Shown in pieces: positions 11,502-22,516 of a stretch of 64,000 nucleotides of DNA. Origin of the DNA: Piper betle (lineage: Eukaryota > Streptophyta > Magnoliopsida > Piperales > Piperaceae). Position numbers and translations under genes: made by a program. The notes below the pieces were generated by a model that saw only the letters and a program-made list of their open reading frames with translations, did not search any database and had not been told where the DNA came from. Location: positions 1-64,000 of the forward strand of contig JAURVB010010433.1 of NCBI GenBank assembly GCA_033002965.1, written 5' to 3'. The number at the start of each line of letters is the position of its first letter. Positions within the stretch are counted from its first letter, which is position 1.

Positions 11502-12992
11502 ATGTGGTACCCGACCTTGCCATTTCCTCTGCCCTTGTATCAGACATGACATTGCTGCCCGCACAAACACATCCCCATGTCATTACATTAGACCTGCCTC
11601 CGACGGACCAGACCTCCACCAAATCCAGACCTACGTCGACGTTGCAATTCCCATCGTCGACTTCGCCGGATTCGACGGCCCGGACCGGGCGAAATTCGTC
11701 AATGAGGTTGACCGGGCATGCAGAAAGTGTGGCTTCTTTCAGGTATTTATCCGCTCAGTTTTAGTACTGCAGTCATTGTCAACAACTTCGTTGGGACATC
11801 TGATCTAAGTACTATGATAACATCATCGTCTTGTATGTTTTAATTCTCAGGTTAAGAACCATGGAGTGCCTGATGAACTGATTGAGGGGATAATGAGTGT
11901 GGCAAGGGAGTTTTTCCGATTTCCGGAATCGGAGAGAATGAAGTGCTACTTCGAGGACACTACTAAAGCAGTGAGCTTGTCTACCAGCTTCAATGTGAAC
12001 AAAGAGAAGGTTGCTAATTGGAGAGACTTCTTGAGGTTACATTGCTGCCCTCTTGAAGATTACATCAATGACTGGCCAGCCAACCCTCCATCTTTTAGGT
12101 AAGTGCAACATATATAACATTCATTAATGTCAAGCTTATCATGTTAATTGACATATATACCAATTCCTGATCATTGAGTCTTGCAATTTTTAAAGGGACA
12201 TTGTGAGCAACTATGGCAAGAGTGAAAGGGTTCTTGCGCTCAAGCTATTGGAAGCAATATCAGAGAGTCTAGGACTGGAGAAGGAGCACACAGCCAATGC
12301 CTTGGGGAAGCAGGGCCAACACATGGCCATGAACTGCTACCCACCATGCCTGCAGCCAGAGCTGATCTATGGCCTGCCTTGCCACACCGAGAACAACGCC
12401 TTGACCGTGCTCTTGCAAGATCAATTCCCAGGTCTACAAGTTCTCCACGACATCTGGTTGGCCGTCAATCCCATCCCCAACACATTTGTTGTCAACATTG
12501 GCGATCAAATTCAGGTCATTCACGTCCATCACAAGAACCATGCAAATATGAACCTCATGCATACTATCTCCAATTTGACAAAAACCATGCAAATATTAAT
12601 CCCATGCGTACTATCTTTAATTCAATAAAAGCCATGCAAACATTAATCTCATGCATACTATCTTTAATTTGAAGTTACTAGGGGAAACAAAATTAAGACT
12701 ACGTTATATGGTGATGTAAGCACTAAGTAGTGCGCATATTTTGGTGCAGGTGATTAGCAATGGACGGTATAAGAGTGTGCTCCATCGAGCGTGAACAACA
12801 AGGTGGAGAGGATCTCCATTCCCACCTTCTACTGCTCGGCGCCCGACGTAATCATCACGCCGGCCCGAGCTCCAAGTGACGGTGGAGAATCTCCCATTAC
12901 AGAAGTTGCAGTTACAGGGAATATTTTGAGATGTTCTGGGACCAAGGGCTCAAGAAGGAGAGCTGCCTTGATTTAATCAGGATTAGTACTTA
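11502..12992 (+). pseudogene. DMR6-like dioxygenase pseudogene, copy B
   Basis: This copy parallels copy A: exon 1 about 11502–11742, exon 2 11851–12098, exon 3 12196–12514, exon 4 12750–12992. It keeps normal splice sites, including the AG|GTAAGT donor of intron 2. Lesions: a 5-base tandem duplication (gacatgacat) in exon 1 shifts the frame, so the ATG near 11500 meets a stop within about 16 codons. In exon 3 the iron ligand motif HTD has become HTE, and one codon is lost. In exon 4 a 4-base loss next to the distal iron histidine gives an immediate TGA. NYYPPC has become NCYPPC. I infer a dead copy that decayed after tandem duplication. Confidence 0.88.
12536..12674. repeat. 47-bp minisatellite, three units, intron 3 of copy B
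   Basis: Units start near 12538, 12585 and 12632, with the same 47-base period and sequence as in copy A. The array therefore predates the A/B duplication or has been kept similar by conversion. Confidence 0.9.
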
Positions 12993-13065
12993 ATCATATT
13001 TAGTTCATGCTTTAGAAATTGGGGCGTATACGGATCATATAATATACCTGGTTAGTTCTTTTACC

Positions 13066-14337
13066 GCATATTAGGTCTATTTTTCCTTCTAATTTCCTCT
13101 CTTTTTTCTAAATGATTTGATTTACCTATCTTCGTTGAATGCTATGTTTTATACAGTTTTCTTGACTCCAACCTAACCTCTTGAAAAGTGTTGTTTCTAT
13201 GAGATGGAAAACGTTTCATATTTCAGGGACATTGTGAGCAAATATTGCAAGAGTGCAAGGGCTCTTGCGCTCGAGCTATTGGAAGCAATATCAGAAAGCC
13301 GGGGACTGGAGAAGGAGCACATAGCCAATGCCTTGGGGAAGCAGGGCCAACACATGGCCATGAACTACTTACCACCACGCCCGCAGCCAGAGCTGACCTA
13401 TGGTCTGCCTTGACATACCGACCCCAACGCCTTGACCGTGCTCTTGCAAGATCAAGTCCTAGGTCTACAAGTTCTCCGCGACAACATCTGGTTGGCCGTC
13501 AATCCCATCCCCAACACATTTTTTGTCAACATTGGCGATCAAATTCAGGTCTTTCACGTCCTTATCAAGAACCATACAAATATTAATTTCAAGCATGCAA
13601 GTCACGGGTTACCCTCGCAATTGATATATAATTAATTCAATAATTCTCCCTCTCACCCATTATACTATCTAAAAATTAACTTAAAAGAATAAAACTTTCT
13701 CGTTAAATAAACTAAATAATAAAATTTCCCATTATATTATATGCAAATCAGCAGTTGCCCTCGAAATTGACATGGGATTAACCCAATAATTCCTCCCTCA
13801 CATATTATACTATCCAAATCATCTCTTCATCATCACATGCTAGGTTCACAAGGTTTTAGGTGAATTTGGTCCACATGTTATAATAAAGTTTAAAGTTTTA
13901 AAAGAATCCAATTCAGATTCACACATGCTAATTCCAATTCTGTGACTGTTGGGTTTAAGAAGGGACATGAAATAAGTTTTACAGGCTTCTTTTAATCTAA
14001 AAAATAATTTAAGGAATAAGATTTTCTCATTAGTATATATCCAAGTCACCAGTTGCCCCCCAATATTTTCAATTCAACAAAAACCATGCAAATATTAATC
14101 TCATGCATACTATCTTTAATTTGAAGTTTCTAGGGGAAACAAAATTAAGACTAAGATATATGGTTATGCAAGCACTAAGTAGTGCGCATATTTTGGCGCA
14201 GGTGATTAGCAATGGACGGTATAAGAGTGTGCTCCATAGAGCACTGGTGAACAAGGTGGAGAGGATCAACATTCCCACCTTCTACTGCCCAGCTTAAGAA
14301 GGAGAACTGCCTTGATTTATTCAAATGTACTGCTTAA
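13066..14337 (+). pseudogene. DMR6-like dioxygenase fragment, copy C (exons 3–4 only)
   Basis: The fragment begins inside what was intron 2 (it matches copy A from about 7127) directly behind the 3' flank of copy B. Exon 3 (13227–13548) has a TGC-to-TGA change at 13411–13413, just before the HTD iron motif, and NYYPPCP is damaged. Exon 4 (from 14202) has lost about 150 bases between 'tgccc' and 'aagaaggag' and ends at an early TAA. Intron 3 is enlarged. With no exons 1–2 and three separate lesions it cannot encode an enzyme. Confidence 0.88.
13595..13885. repeat. Diverged tandem repeat of about 146 bp in copy C intron 3
   Basis: Segments starting near 13595 and 13741 share 'atgcaa', 'gttgccctcg/gttaccctcg', 'aataattc(t)ccctc' and 'attatactatc' in the same order. 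A third short piece recurs near 14035. The unit is absent from copies A and B. Confidence 0.55.
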
Positions 14338-15212
14338 TATCATTTTATTTTTTTCTTATTAATCAACTACTAAATGGTCTGCTAGTAAGGTTGAATGCAA
14401 TGCATTAGTTTAGAGTTTACATGCATGGATCAAATCTGGCAAAACCTGATGCCGAGCTAGCTAGCTAGCTCTACAAAGCATCAAGCCTTTCACTGAGAAC
14501 GGGTGCATACCCAAGGAGGCCATTGGTGCCTTAGGATATATATTTTTACCATTGAACTAGCACTTGTAATTAGTAGTTACAAATCTGAACTTAAATCAGA
14601 TAATGTGATCAAGGATCCACTAATTTTGCCAGTAAAGCTTGCGCTTGTAATTACCAAGTCAAGATCCACACGTATTGCCCATGAAGGGAAGGTCATGATA
14701 CATCTCAAATGGATATCAAATATTCTTGATTAATTCGTGCAATGCTATTGTACTGAAAGATCTCTTGTAGTTTATATAGCCATTAACCGTGAGTAAAAAA
14801 TATAAAGAAAACTCAAAAGAGTTTGCTTTATATTATCTTAAGCTAATAGAGTGATTAAAAAATATTAATAGGCAAAGATTACTATTATCAAATCAAATCA
14901 TTGAAATGTAAAGTTTCATATTAACTTGAGCTGGAAGTAGCAACACATACTAATATTAATTCTTTCCAGATTAAATCCCTTGCTTTGGTATGGAAGCGGC
15001 TCCAGCATCTCTTTTACCGTTTGTTAAATAAACCATGAAAATAGCTGAGTAGCGGAGGAAACGTTAAATACCCCTAATTAAGATTTATCAAAAATATCAC
15101 GCGCATTTTTTTATAATGATGACGATCAACTTAATATTTTATGTGTTTTTAAAAACTGTATTTTAAATTTAATCAATAAATATGGTATCTCGACGATCTA
15201 TAAGCATGTGAC
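14338..15212. other. Intergenic DNA before copy D
   Basis: AT-rich, with no gene seen. It ends at the putative promoter of dioxygenase copy D. Confidence 0.6.
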
Positions 15213-15220
15213 TATAAATA
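15213..15220 (+). promoter_or_regulatory. TATA box of dioxygenase copy D
   Basis: The sequence tataaata lies about 300 bases before the ATG at 15514, implying a 5' leader of roughly 270 bases. I see no closer TATA-like motif. Confidence 0.45.
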
Positions 15221-15513
15221 GGCATTTTGTAATGCTAAGCACCATAAGGCCATAACCATTCCTTGTTTTACATCTTCCAATTACTTTACTGCCCGTGAAT
15301 ATCCCCACAATGTAATGTAATGAAGCTTAGAAATATTAAGTAATTGAGAAAGGCCCAGCAAAACAATTCGCGTTATTATTATTTAAGGGACAGCTGAGGC
15401 GAAGACATCTAGTCTGTGTCGTCAACGTCCCTATATTTTCATCTCCAATCTCCTCCCCAATCCCCACTCCATATCCACATCTAGCGAGTAGCAGAGAACC
15501 TTTCCATAAAAAC

Positions 15514-18391
15514 ATGGCCGGAGCACTCATAGCTAGGGGAGTCAAATACGACTCCTTGCCGGAAAGCTACGTGCGGCCACCGTCGGAGCGGCCGAATCTT
15601 GACCAAGTGATGGTCGAGCCTATTCCGGTCATCGACATCGGTCGACCCGAAAGAGCCGAAATCATCAAACAAATCGGCCAAGCTTGTAGAGACTATGGCT
15701 TCTTCCAGGTCTGTTTTATTATGACTTGTAGAGATATATATCATATGGCATGATCATCATCATGTGCTTTGGCTCTGTTTTGCCATAGGTGACAAACCAT
15801 GGGATGAGCAAGGGATGTACAGAGGAGATCATGGGGGTGGTGAGGGAGTTCTTCCATATGCCCATAGAGGAGAGGAGCAAGTTCTACTCGGACGACCCAT
15901 CGAAGAAAATGAGGTTGTCAACCAGCTTCAATGTGAAGAAGGAGAAGGTCCACAATTGGAGGGACTACTTCAGACTCCATTGCCACCCACTAGAGGAGTA
16001 CTCCCATGAGTGGCCCTCTAACCCTGCCTCCTTCAAGTAAGCGTCCCCTTCAATGTCCTCCATCTTTCCTTCTACAGCTCCGAAACAGGACGGCCTCCGG
16101 GCGTGCACGATACTGGGGTGAACTGTGCCGTCTCAGACCCCGGCGTTCGTAAAAAATTTCCACAGTTTAGTTATCTTGCACCCCGCCAACGCCGGGTTCC
16201 GCGGTGATTTATGCGGGTCCCACCAAGTGAGGTTGCTCGGTCTTAAAATAGATGACGTCAGCTACATTAGATGTGATGACCTCGCGTTGCTTAATCAATT
16301 GGTAGCGTAATGAACCCCTGATAATTAGGAAGAGTTGGCTATGAAAAATATTATTTATATTTCCAAAATCCATTTTAAGAACTCACTCATTCATATATAA
16401 GCATTATATAGCATAATTTCTAATATTTTAAAACCCATCGGCGTGACTAAAATATAAAGTTTAAAAGTTTTTGAAGCACAACTCTTTGAGTGTATGGAGC
16501 CTATTTATGGACCAATTTCTTATAATTAAGTGGTTCTTACTTAATTTTAAAAGAAAAGTAGCTCTTGATTAGCAAAAAACTTTAATTGTATTATTACCTT
16601 TAATGGGCATGCCCTGTTAATTATGAATAATTAATAGAGCATAAAAAATTCAAAAAAATATTAACAAAGAGGATTATTTTCAAGAAAAATTCAACTAATT
16701 AAAAACAGCATTATGAAATACTTAAATATCAATAAGTGATGTAAATTCTTCAACCATCTCTTGAGTCCTTGAAAATATATGAATTTCCTGATAAAAATTT
16801 TTTTACCTACAATCTAATCAGTTATGCCTTAAATTACTTATTTATTAAGCTAACTATAATCTCTTCTTAGTTGGGACATAGGTGAAAAGCAATTGAATTA
16901 TCAATTATGCATGGCAAAAAAAATTCTGTTAATTTTTAACTAAATGAGGGGGTACAAACCTTATTAATTAGCTCATACTTTTTTTTATTTTGAAAACAAA
17001 AATTAAATTATGCCGACAAGGTAATGACTTTGAGCCGACGGCATATAATGTCCATATTTTGGCGGTGGCGTGTTTAGTTGTCTATGGCTTTGCCACCGGC
17101 CCACGGCACCACTCAGTCGCACCGGTGACTTAAATATTTACGTCGAAAAACAAAATGATTTTAATATTCACATTTTTTTATTCAACAGTCTTAGAATATA
17201 GGCGAAAATGCTGACCATTTTTTTGCGTCAATCAAACAGTCTACGTGATTAATCTATCAGTCTTAAGTGGTAGGGTTCAAATGTCCAAATGAATGGATAC
17301 CTCAATTAAGGCCAATTTTGACAAAGCAAAGCTTTTTGGCTTGGACCTGTTCGCGTACTTTTGATCTGATAAATGAGTCGTGCCTAAGGGTTAAGGAGAT
17401 TTCAGATTTTTAGTCTCTAAAACTTTCAAAACTGCTTGCATTTATAATTAATGTTCGCATGGATCATGCTCAACATTTCTTTCAAGTTCAACAAATGCTA
17501 GCGTCATCAACCAACTACCACAGAGCTAGATAAAATGGCATTGAATGTTTCCTTTGGTTTTCTTGCTTGCGTTCTTTTATTTATCTTCTAGAAAGTTGCA
17601 CAACATATTATTACTGGTGACAAGAACATTTGAAGATTTGCATATTCAACCATTTTATACTGTTTGCTATTTATATGCAGGGAAGTGGTGAGCAGATACT
17701 GTATAGAGGTCAGGGAGCTGGGATTTAGACTACTTGAACTTATATCCGAGAGCCTAGGTTTGGAGGCTAACTACATGTTGGAGGTGTTAGGTGACCAAGG
17801 CCAACACATGGCTATGAACTATTATCCACCATGCCCCGAGCCGGACCTTACTTATGGGCTGCCAGGGCACACTGACCCCAATGCCCTAACAATTCTTCTC
17901 CAAGACCAAGAGGTTGCTGGCCTCCAAGTTTTCCGGCAAGGCCGGTGGATCGCTGTCGATCCTCAGCCTGGCGCATTTGTCGTCAACATTGGCGACCAAA
18001 TACAGGTAATTGGTTGATTAACTCTTGCACAATGATTAGGCTTCTTCGACCCCGAACAATGGGGATTGGGTGAATTTCAAAAATGTTATATTGAATTATT
18101 TTAAACATGATGAATATTGTCATGAGAACGTCTTCAATAATATTGTAGGCACTAAGCAATGGGAAGTACAAGAGTGTGTGGCACCGGGCGGTGGTGAATT
18201 TGAACAAGGAGAGGATCTCAGTGGCTTCGTTTCTCTGCCCACAGGGCGACGCAGTGATAGGGCCGGCAAGGGGCTCGCCACCTACCAATCTCCGGCCATT
18301 TTTGTAGGAATTCACCTATGACGAATATTACAAAAAGTTTTGGAGCAGGAATCTGGATGATGATCACTGCCTGGAGCTGTTTAAGATTTGA
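15514..18391 (+). CDS. DMR6-like 2-oxoglutarate/Fe(II) dioxygenase, copy D (early stop)
   Basis: Closest of the four copies to canonical DMR6/SA 5-hydroxylase; the start MAGALIARGVKYDSLPESYV matches the family's usual beginning. Exons 15514–15708, 15789–16036, 17681–18005 and 18149–18391 give 336 codons, the normal length. The catalytic core has H211, D213 and H268 for iron and R278–S280 for 2-oxoglutarate. All splice sites are GT–AG. An in-frame TAG at 18305–18307 would end the protein at 308 residues. After it the frame still encodes the conserved tail (EFTYDEYYKKFWSRNL) up to TGA 18391. A 3-base in-frame deletion that created TAG is one explanation. The lost tail normally closes over the active site, so activity is doubtful. 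D is diverged from A–C and looks like an older paralogue. Confidence 0.82.
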
Positions 18392-21300
18392 AACTAATCG
18401 ACTATGCATTTGAATTAATTGTGATTTATTATTAGTAACCGCTTATATGAATTTGTATTTTTGTTCTCCATCGTTTGCCCTATTGATTCCATTCATGGCA
18501 CAAATAAGATCGGACAAATTGGTAATTGATAATTGGCATTAATGTCAAGCATTGCTGTGAGGAGATTACTCTATATATTGGCCTTCTTGTGATTGATTTT
18601 TTTATGATTCTCTCCAATTATCAACATCCTACATAGATATCTAAGGTCAAACATGACGTTAATCAGGTAGCTTAAAACATTGCTCTTATTAGTTACATTT
18701 ATAAATCTCTAACTCGATTAGTTCTTTCTCACAAAAAAACAAAGTTCACTGTTTCTCTTAGAGTTTTTTTATATTATGGTCAGATTCGCCCCCAATGGGC
18801 ATACCTTCTAATAATTAATATGCCAATGGATTATAAAAGTGAATATTGCAATATTGGTTTGGTAGATCCAAGAATTAATTCCCACAATGAATCAATAGTA
18901 GTTGATTTGAGGCAAAAATGGAAGAATAATATGATTTTTTAAACATTTACAATTTATTATGCTTTTCATTGTCTAGAGAATATATATATATATATATATA
19001 TATATAGACGTGCATCAAATCGCTGTCTTTGATCGATGTATCAATATTGTTAAGAACAATGTTTTAGGTACATTCGTGTTCACCATCTACTTCCATATAT
19101 AAGTACCTAAGGTAGATTTTATGAATCATAAATAACACTTAACCTTTATTTTCATAGCATGGCTGGAGAATATACGTATAACATGATTCTATTGCTAATT
19201 ATCACCAAGTAGTCAATGATCTAAATAAAAATAATAAACACTCAGATTTTGGAATTCAATATTTAAGGAAGAAGAATCTCTTTTTTATAAAAAAATTATA
19301 TTTTTATATGGCAATAATACATTGGCTTCATTTTTCTACATGCTAGCTTGTGGTGTCTCTATAGATATGTCACTAAATGATGTCAAATAGCATTAGCTAA
19401 TGACCAACAACATTTTGATGGTGAAGTGTAAAGATATGCGCATGGATTTTAATATATTTTTTTCAAGGCTAAAATAAAGGTTTCCACAATGTCCCAACAG
19501 CTTACGTTTTTGGAAAATAATAGATTGAGGTGTAAATTGTTAAATAGAATGTTGTGGTTCAAAATTTTGAATGGGGCAGGTGCCCCGTGACTTTTTTTTA
19601 AAAGAAGCTCTAATATTATCCAAGTATTCTTTTCAAGATCGATTTATGATATATAATTAGCTTTACTAGTTTTGAAACGTAGTCTGGCAAAATTTCTGTA
19701 CTAAAATTTTTTTGTCCATCGTTGGAGATCTCAATGAAAGTGATGCATAGGTGTTTAAATAAGCCTAGGTTAGCGAGAAAAATATTTCGACTTGGTTGAG
19801 CTTAATCTTGTGCTCATTGTTTTAGATCTCAAACACTTAAAATTATTGATGACTTAATAAATGATAAGCATAACTTGAACTAATGAGTGTTTGGTTAATC
19901 TATTCAGTTTGTAATTGAAGTTTGATGCATTTAAGCTTCATTGTGTTCATTGTAATTTGAATTGCCTATATAATATCTTATTATTTATATATAGACTATA
20001 GAGAATAATTAGTATTAGCAAACAACTAGGTAATACTCTTATATATTATATCAGCTAACTTTAATATTAACTATTGAATTATAAGGAGGTTGGATGATGA
20101 AGATATTTTATTCTATATATAAAAAAATAACTACGACCATATGATTTGAATGGGTGGCCAAATTTGAAAGTTGTTAATATTTCCTTTGATATATATATTA
20201 TACACTCCTTGGCATATTAAAACGGTTTTACATATGGGTTGAAAAACTTAAGATGAGAGATGGGTTTGAATTACTTGGTGAAGCTTTCAAAGGCCATAGT
20301 TCAATTTGACACAAAGCTAACTGAATCAAATACAGTTAATTCAACTTGAACGCTCGGAATGAGTTTTAATATAAGTTCTTATCGCAAGAATATTATAATA
20401 GTATATCAGGTAATCAAATTTGAGTTATCTCAAAAAATATTAATATAAATAGAGCGATATAATTTGACTCGGTGAGGGTCGTTTCGGTCCTAGCGAGGCG
20501 AATGAGCCATGTTAAATTGATTTTGAAAACATATATTAATAAATAGTCATTGTTTTATCTTAAAGAAACCGTGCTTTTGGATGACTCATAACCGCATGAA
20601 ATTTTTGACTTGAACATGATATGCCGTACTCCACAGGGAACTTATCTTGAATATTGCTGCCAACTTGACATTCCATATCATAAGATTATATATCGAAGAG
20701 TGACTACACTTGAAGTTTTCCAACAACACATTACGACAAAATCTTACATTTCTCTACGCCGACGAATAATCCGAAATAAGCAGACTAAATTATGTGGTAT
20801 TTTCAAATACTGCTGCTTGTTTTGTCTTTGCATTGCTAGAGAAAAGAACAAAGAGGTTTTTTTCTATCCAGAGCAAATTATCCATAGGGCTGGCATATAA
20901 CCAATACTGCGGGCGTGCATGCATCTTGTCACAAAATTCAGGTCATTAGTTTTTCCTGTACGTAACTCATTTACAACACATAAGCCAGCATCAGTCATGA
21001 CAAGACCACTATAAAACATGAACATATAGCACTAGAAACTACAGCAATAATTTGTTATTAGAAGCGCATTTAGGAAAATATTCATATTTAATGGTAAACT
21101 ACGTGTAAGCCTAATTAATCAACTGATTCAGAAAATGATGAGTTCCAGCTTCTAATTAAGATAATTTAACTAGTAGACGTGGTTAGTATTGAAACCCGAC
21201 TAGACCCACCAAGCTGCTGCTGTTTCATATTGATTACATGCAAGCATCAATATCAGGTTTTTCTGTGCATTCCAATGTGCTTTCCAAGCAGATATTCCTT

Positions 21301-22516
21301 ACACCACCAGAACTATTGGCCATGATAAAAACATAGTAGCAATGTGGTAAGCTGGTGCGCTACGCCATGCGCACCTTTTTTCACAAAGCAAGATAACACT
21401 TTACACGTTTTAATCAGATAAATTGACATTACTAACAATTTGATATGTAATGCAATCATAGATAATTTTGAAGAGCTAGTTTTAGCCTTGACGCAGGTGA
21501 AGGGACCTTATTTTATATATGTAGTGTTTTTATACACAATGATCACCAAGTCAAACATGATCTTAAGTAAGATTATATTTTGCCGAGCATGGACAATGAT
21601 GTCACTCTCGTAGCAAACACACTCTCGATTTCTGGCGCGGAATGCGAGCGAAAGATGATCATAGATTCATGTATAAGACAGAAAATATCATATATATACT
21701 ATTGATGAGGTAAGATTAATGATCATAGATTGTGGAGTGCATGTCATCTACCATATGTACACTGTTCGACATTATCTCTGCCCCTTGAAAAGCTTCGAAT
21801 TTTTAAGTCCTAATTAGTACAACAAACAGTTCAGTAGAAAGTGATTACGGCTCTTTAATTGTAAATAAAAAATAAAAAGAGCAATTAAGACTACATGATT
21901 TTCTATCGTTTTCTCAACAATTTAATTTACCATTCATTTTATTGAAGGCAATCTTAGTTTTTCTTCATTTATTCCGATCTTGTTTGAGATCTTTCCTGTT
22001 CACAGCCCCAAAAATTGCCTAGTATTCCCTTTCTTACTTACCAAAATTCTTTTTGTATTTCACAGTGATTTAGGTGGTTAAAAAATAGAACTCCCCTGAA
22101 CATGAAAAAAACCAATCATTTTCATTCAAACCTGACACGAATCAAAAACTTGATTTAATAACTTCAAATTCCCATCAAATATGGCAAAAACAGCATTATA
22201 TATATATACATAATTAAATTCAAATTAAGGACAATTATATAATCAAATATCTAGCCATATTCGATCCGAACTAATTCCCTCCAGTACAATCCTTATCACC
22301 AAATTTAGTTTTAAGCAACCTCCAATTGACATGGACCATAACGAAAAGAGAAGAAGAAAATCACAACACCACTAGCCATTACACAATCAAGACCCAAGGC
22401 CCATAGTTAACAAGTTCAACAAGAGCCCACTAACACCCAAAGTGAGCTCCAACATTAAGTCTTAACATACTACAATACGCTTCCCTCCAATCTACTCCAG
22501 TTTTATCTCTTCGGCA
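18392..22516. other. Intergenic DNA between the dioxygenase array and PRPL11
   Basis: AT-rich and without a supportable gene. It holds a TA microsatellite at 18981. The open frame 20610–20900 encodes nothing recognisable. Confidence 0.65.
18981..19006. repeat. TA dinucleotide microsatellite
   Basis: Thirteen uninterrupted TA units in AT-rich intergenic DNA. Confidence 0.95.

Larger units (their letters stand above)
8098..11503. other. Intergenic DNA between dioxygenase copies A and B
   Basis: I see no gene here. It holds a purine-rich tract and a CACTA-like miniature element, listed separately. Short open frames (8927–9136, 10744–11016) have no recognisable domain or codon structure. Confidence 0.65.

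Noticed and set aside
17262..17290. tRNA-like 'ggttcaaat' phrase
   Set aside because: No acceptor stem, anticodon arm or full cloverleaf around it.
20610..20900. 96-codon open frame
   Set aside because: No domain, not flanked by exons, AT-rich background.
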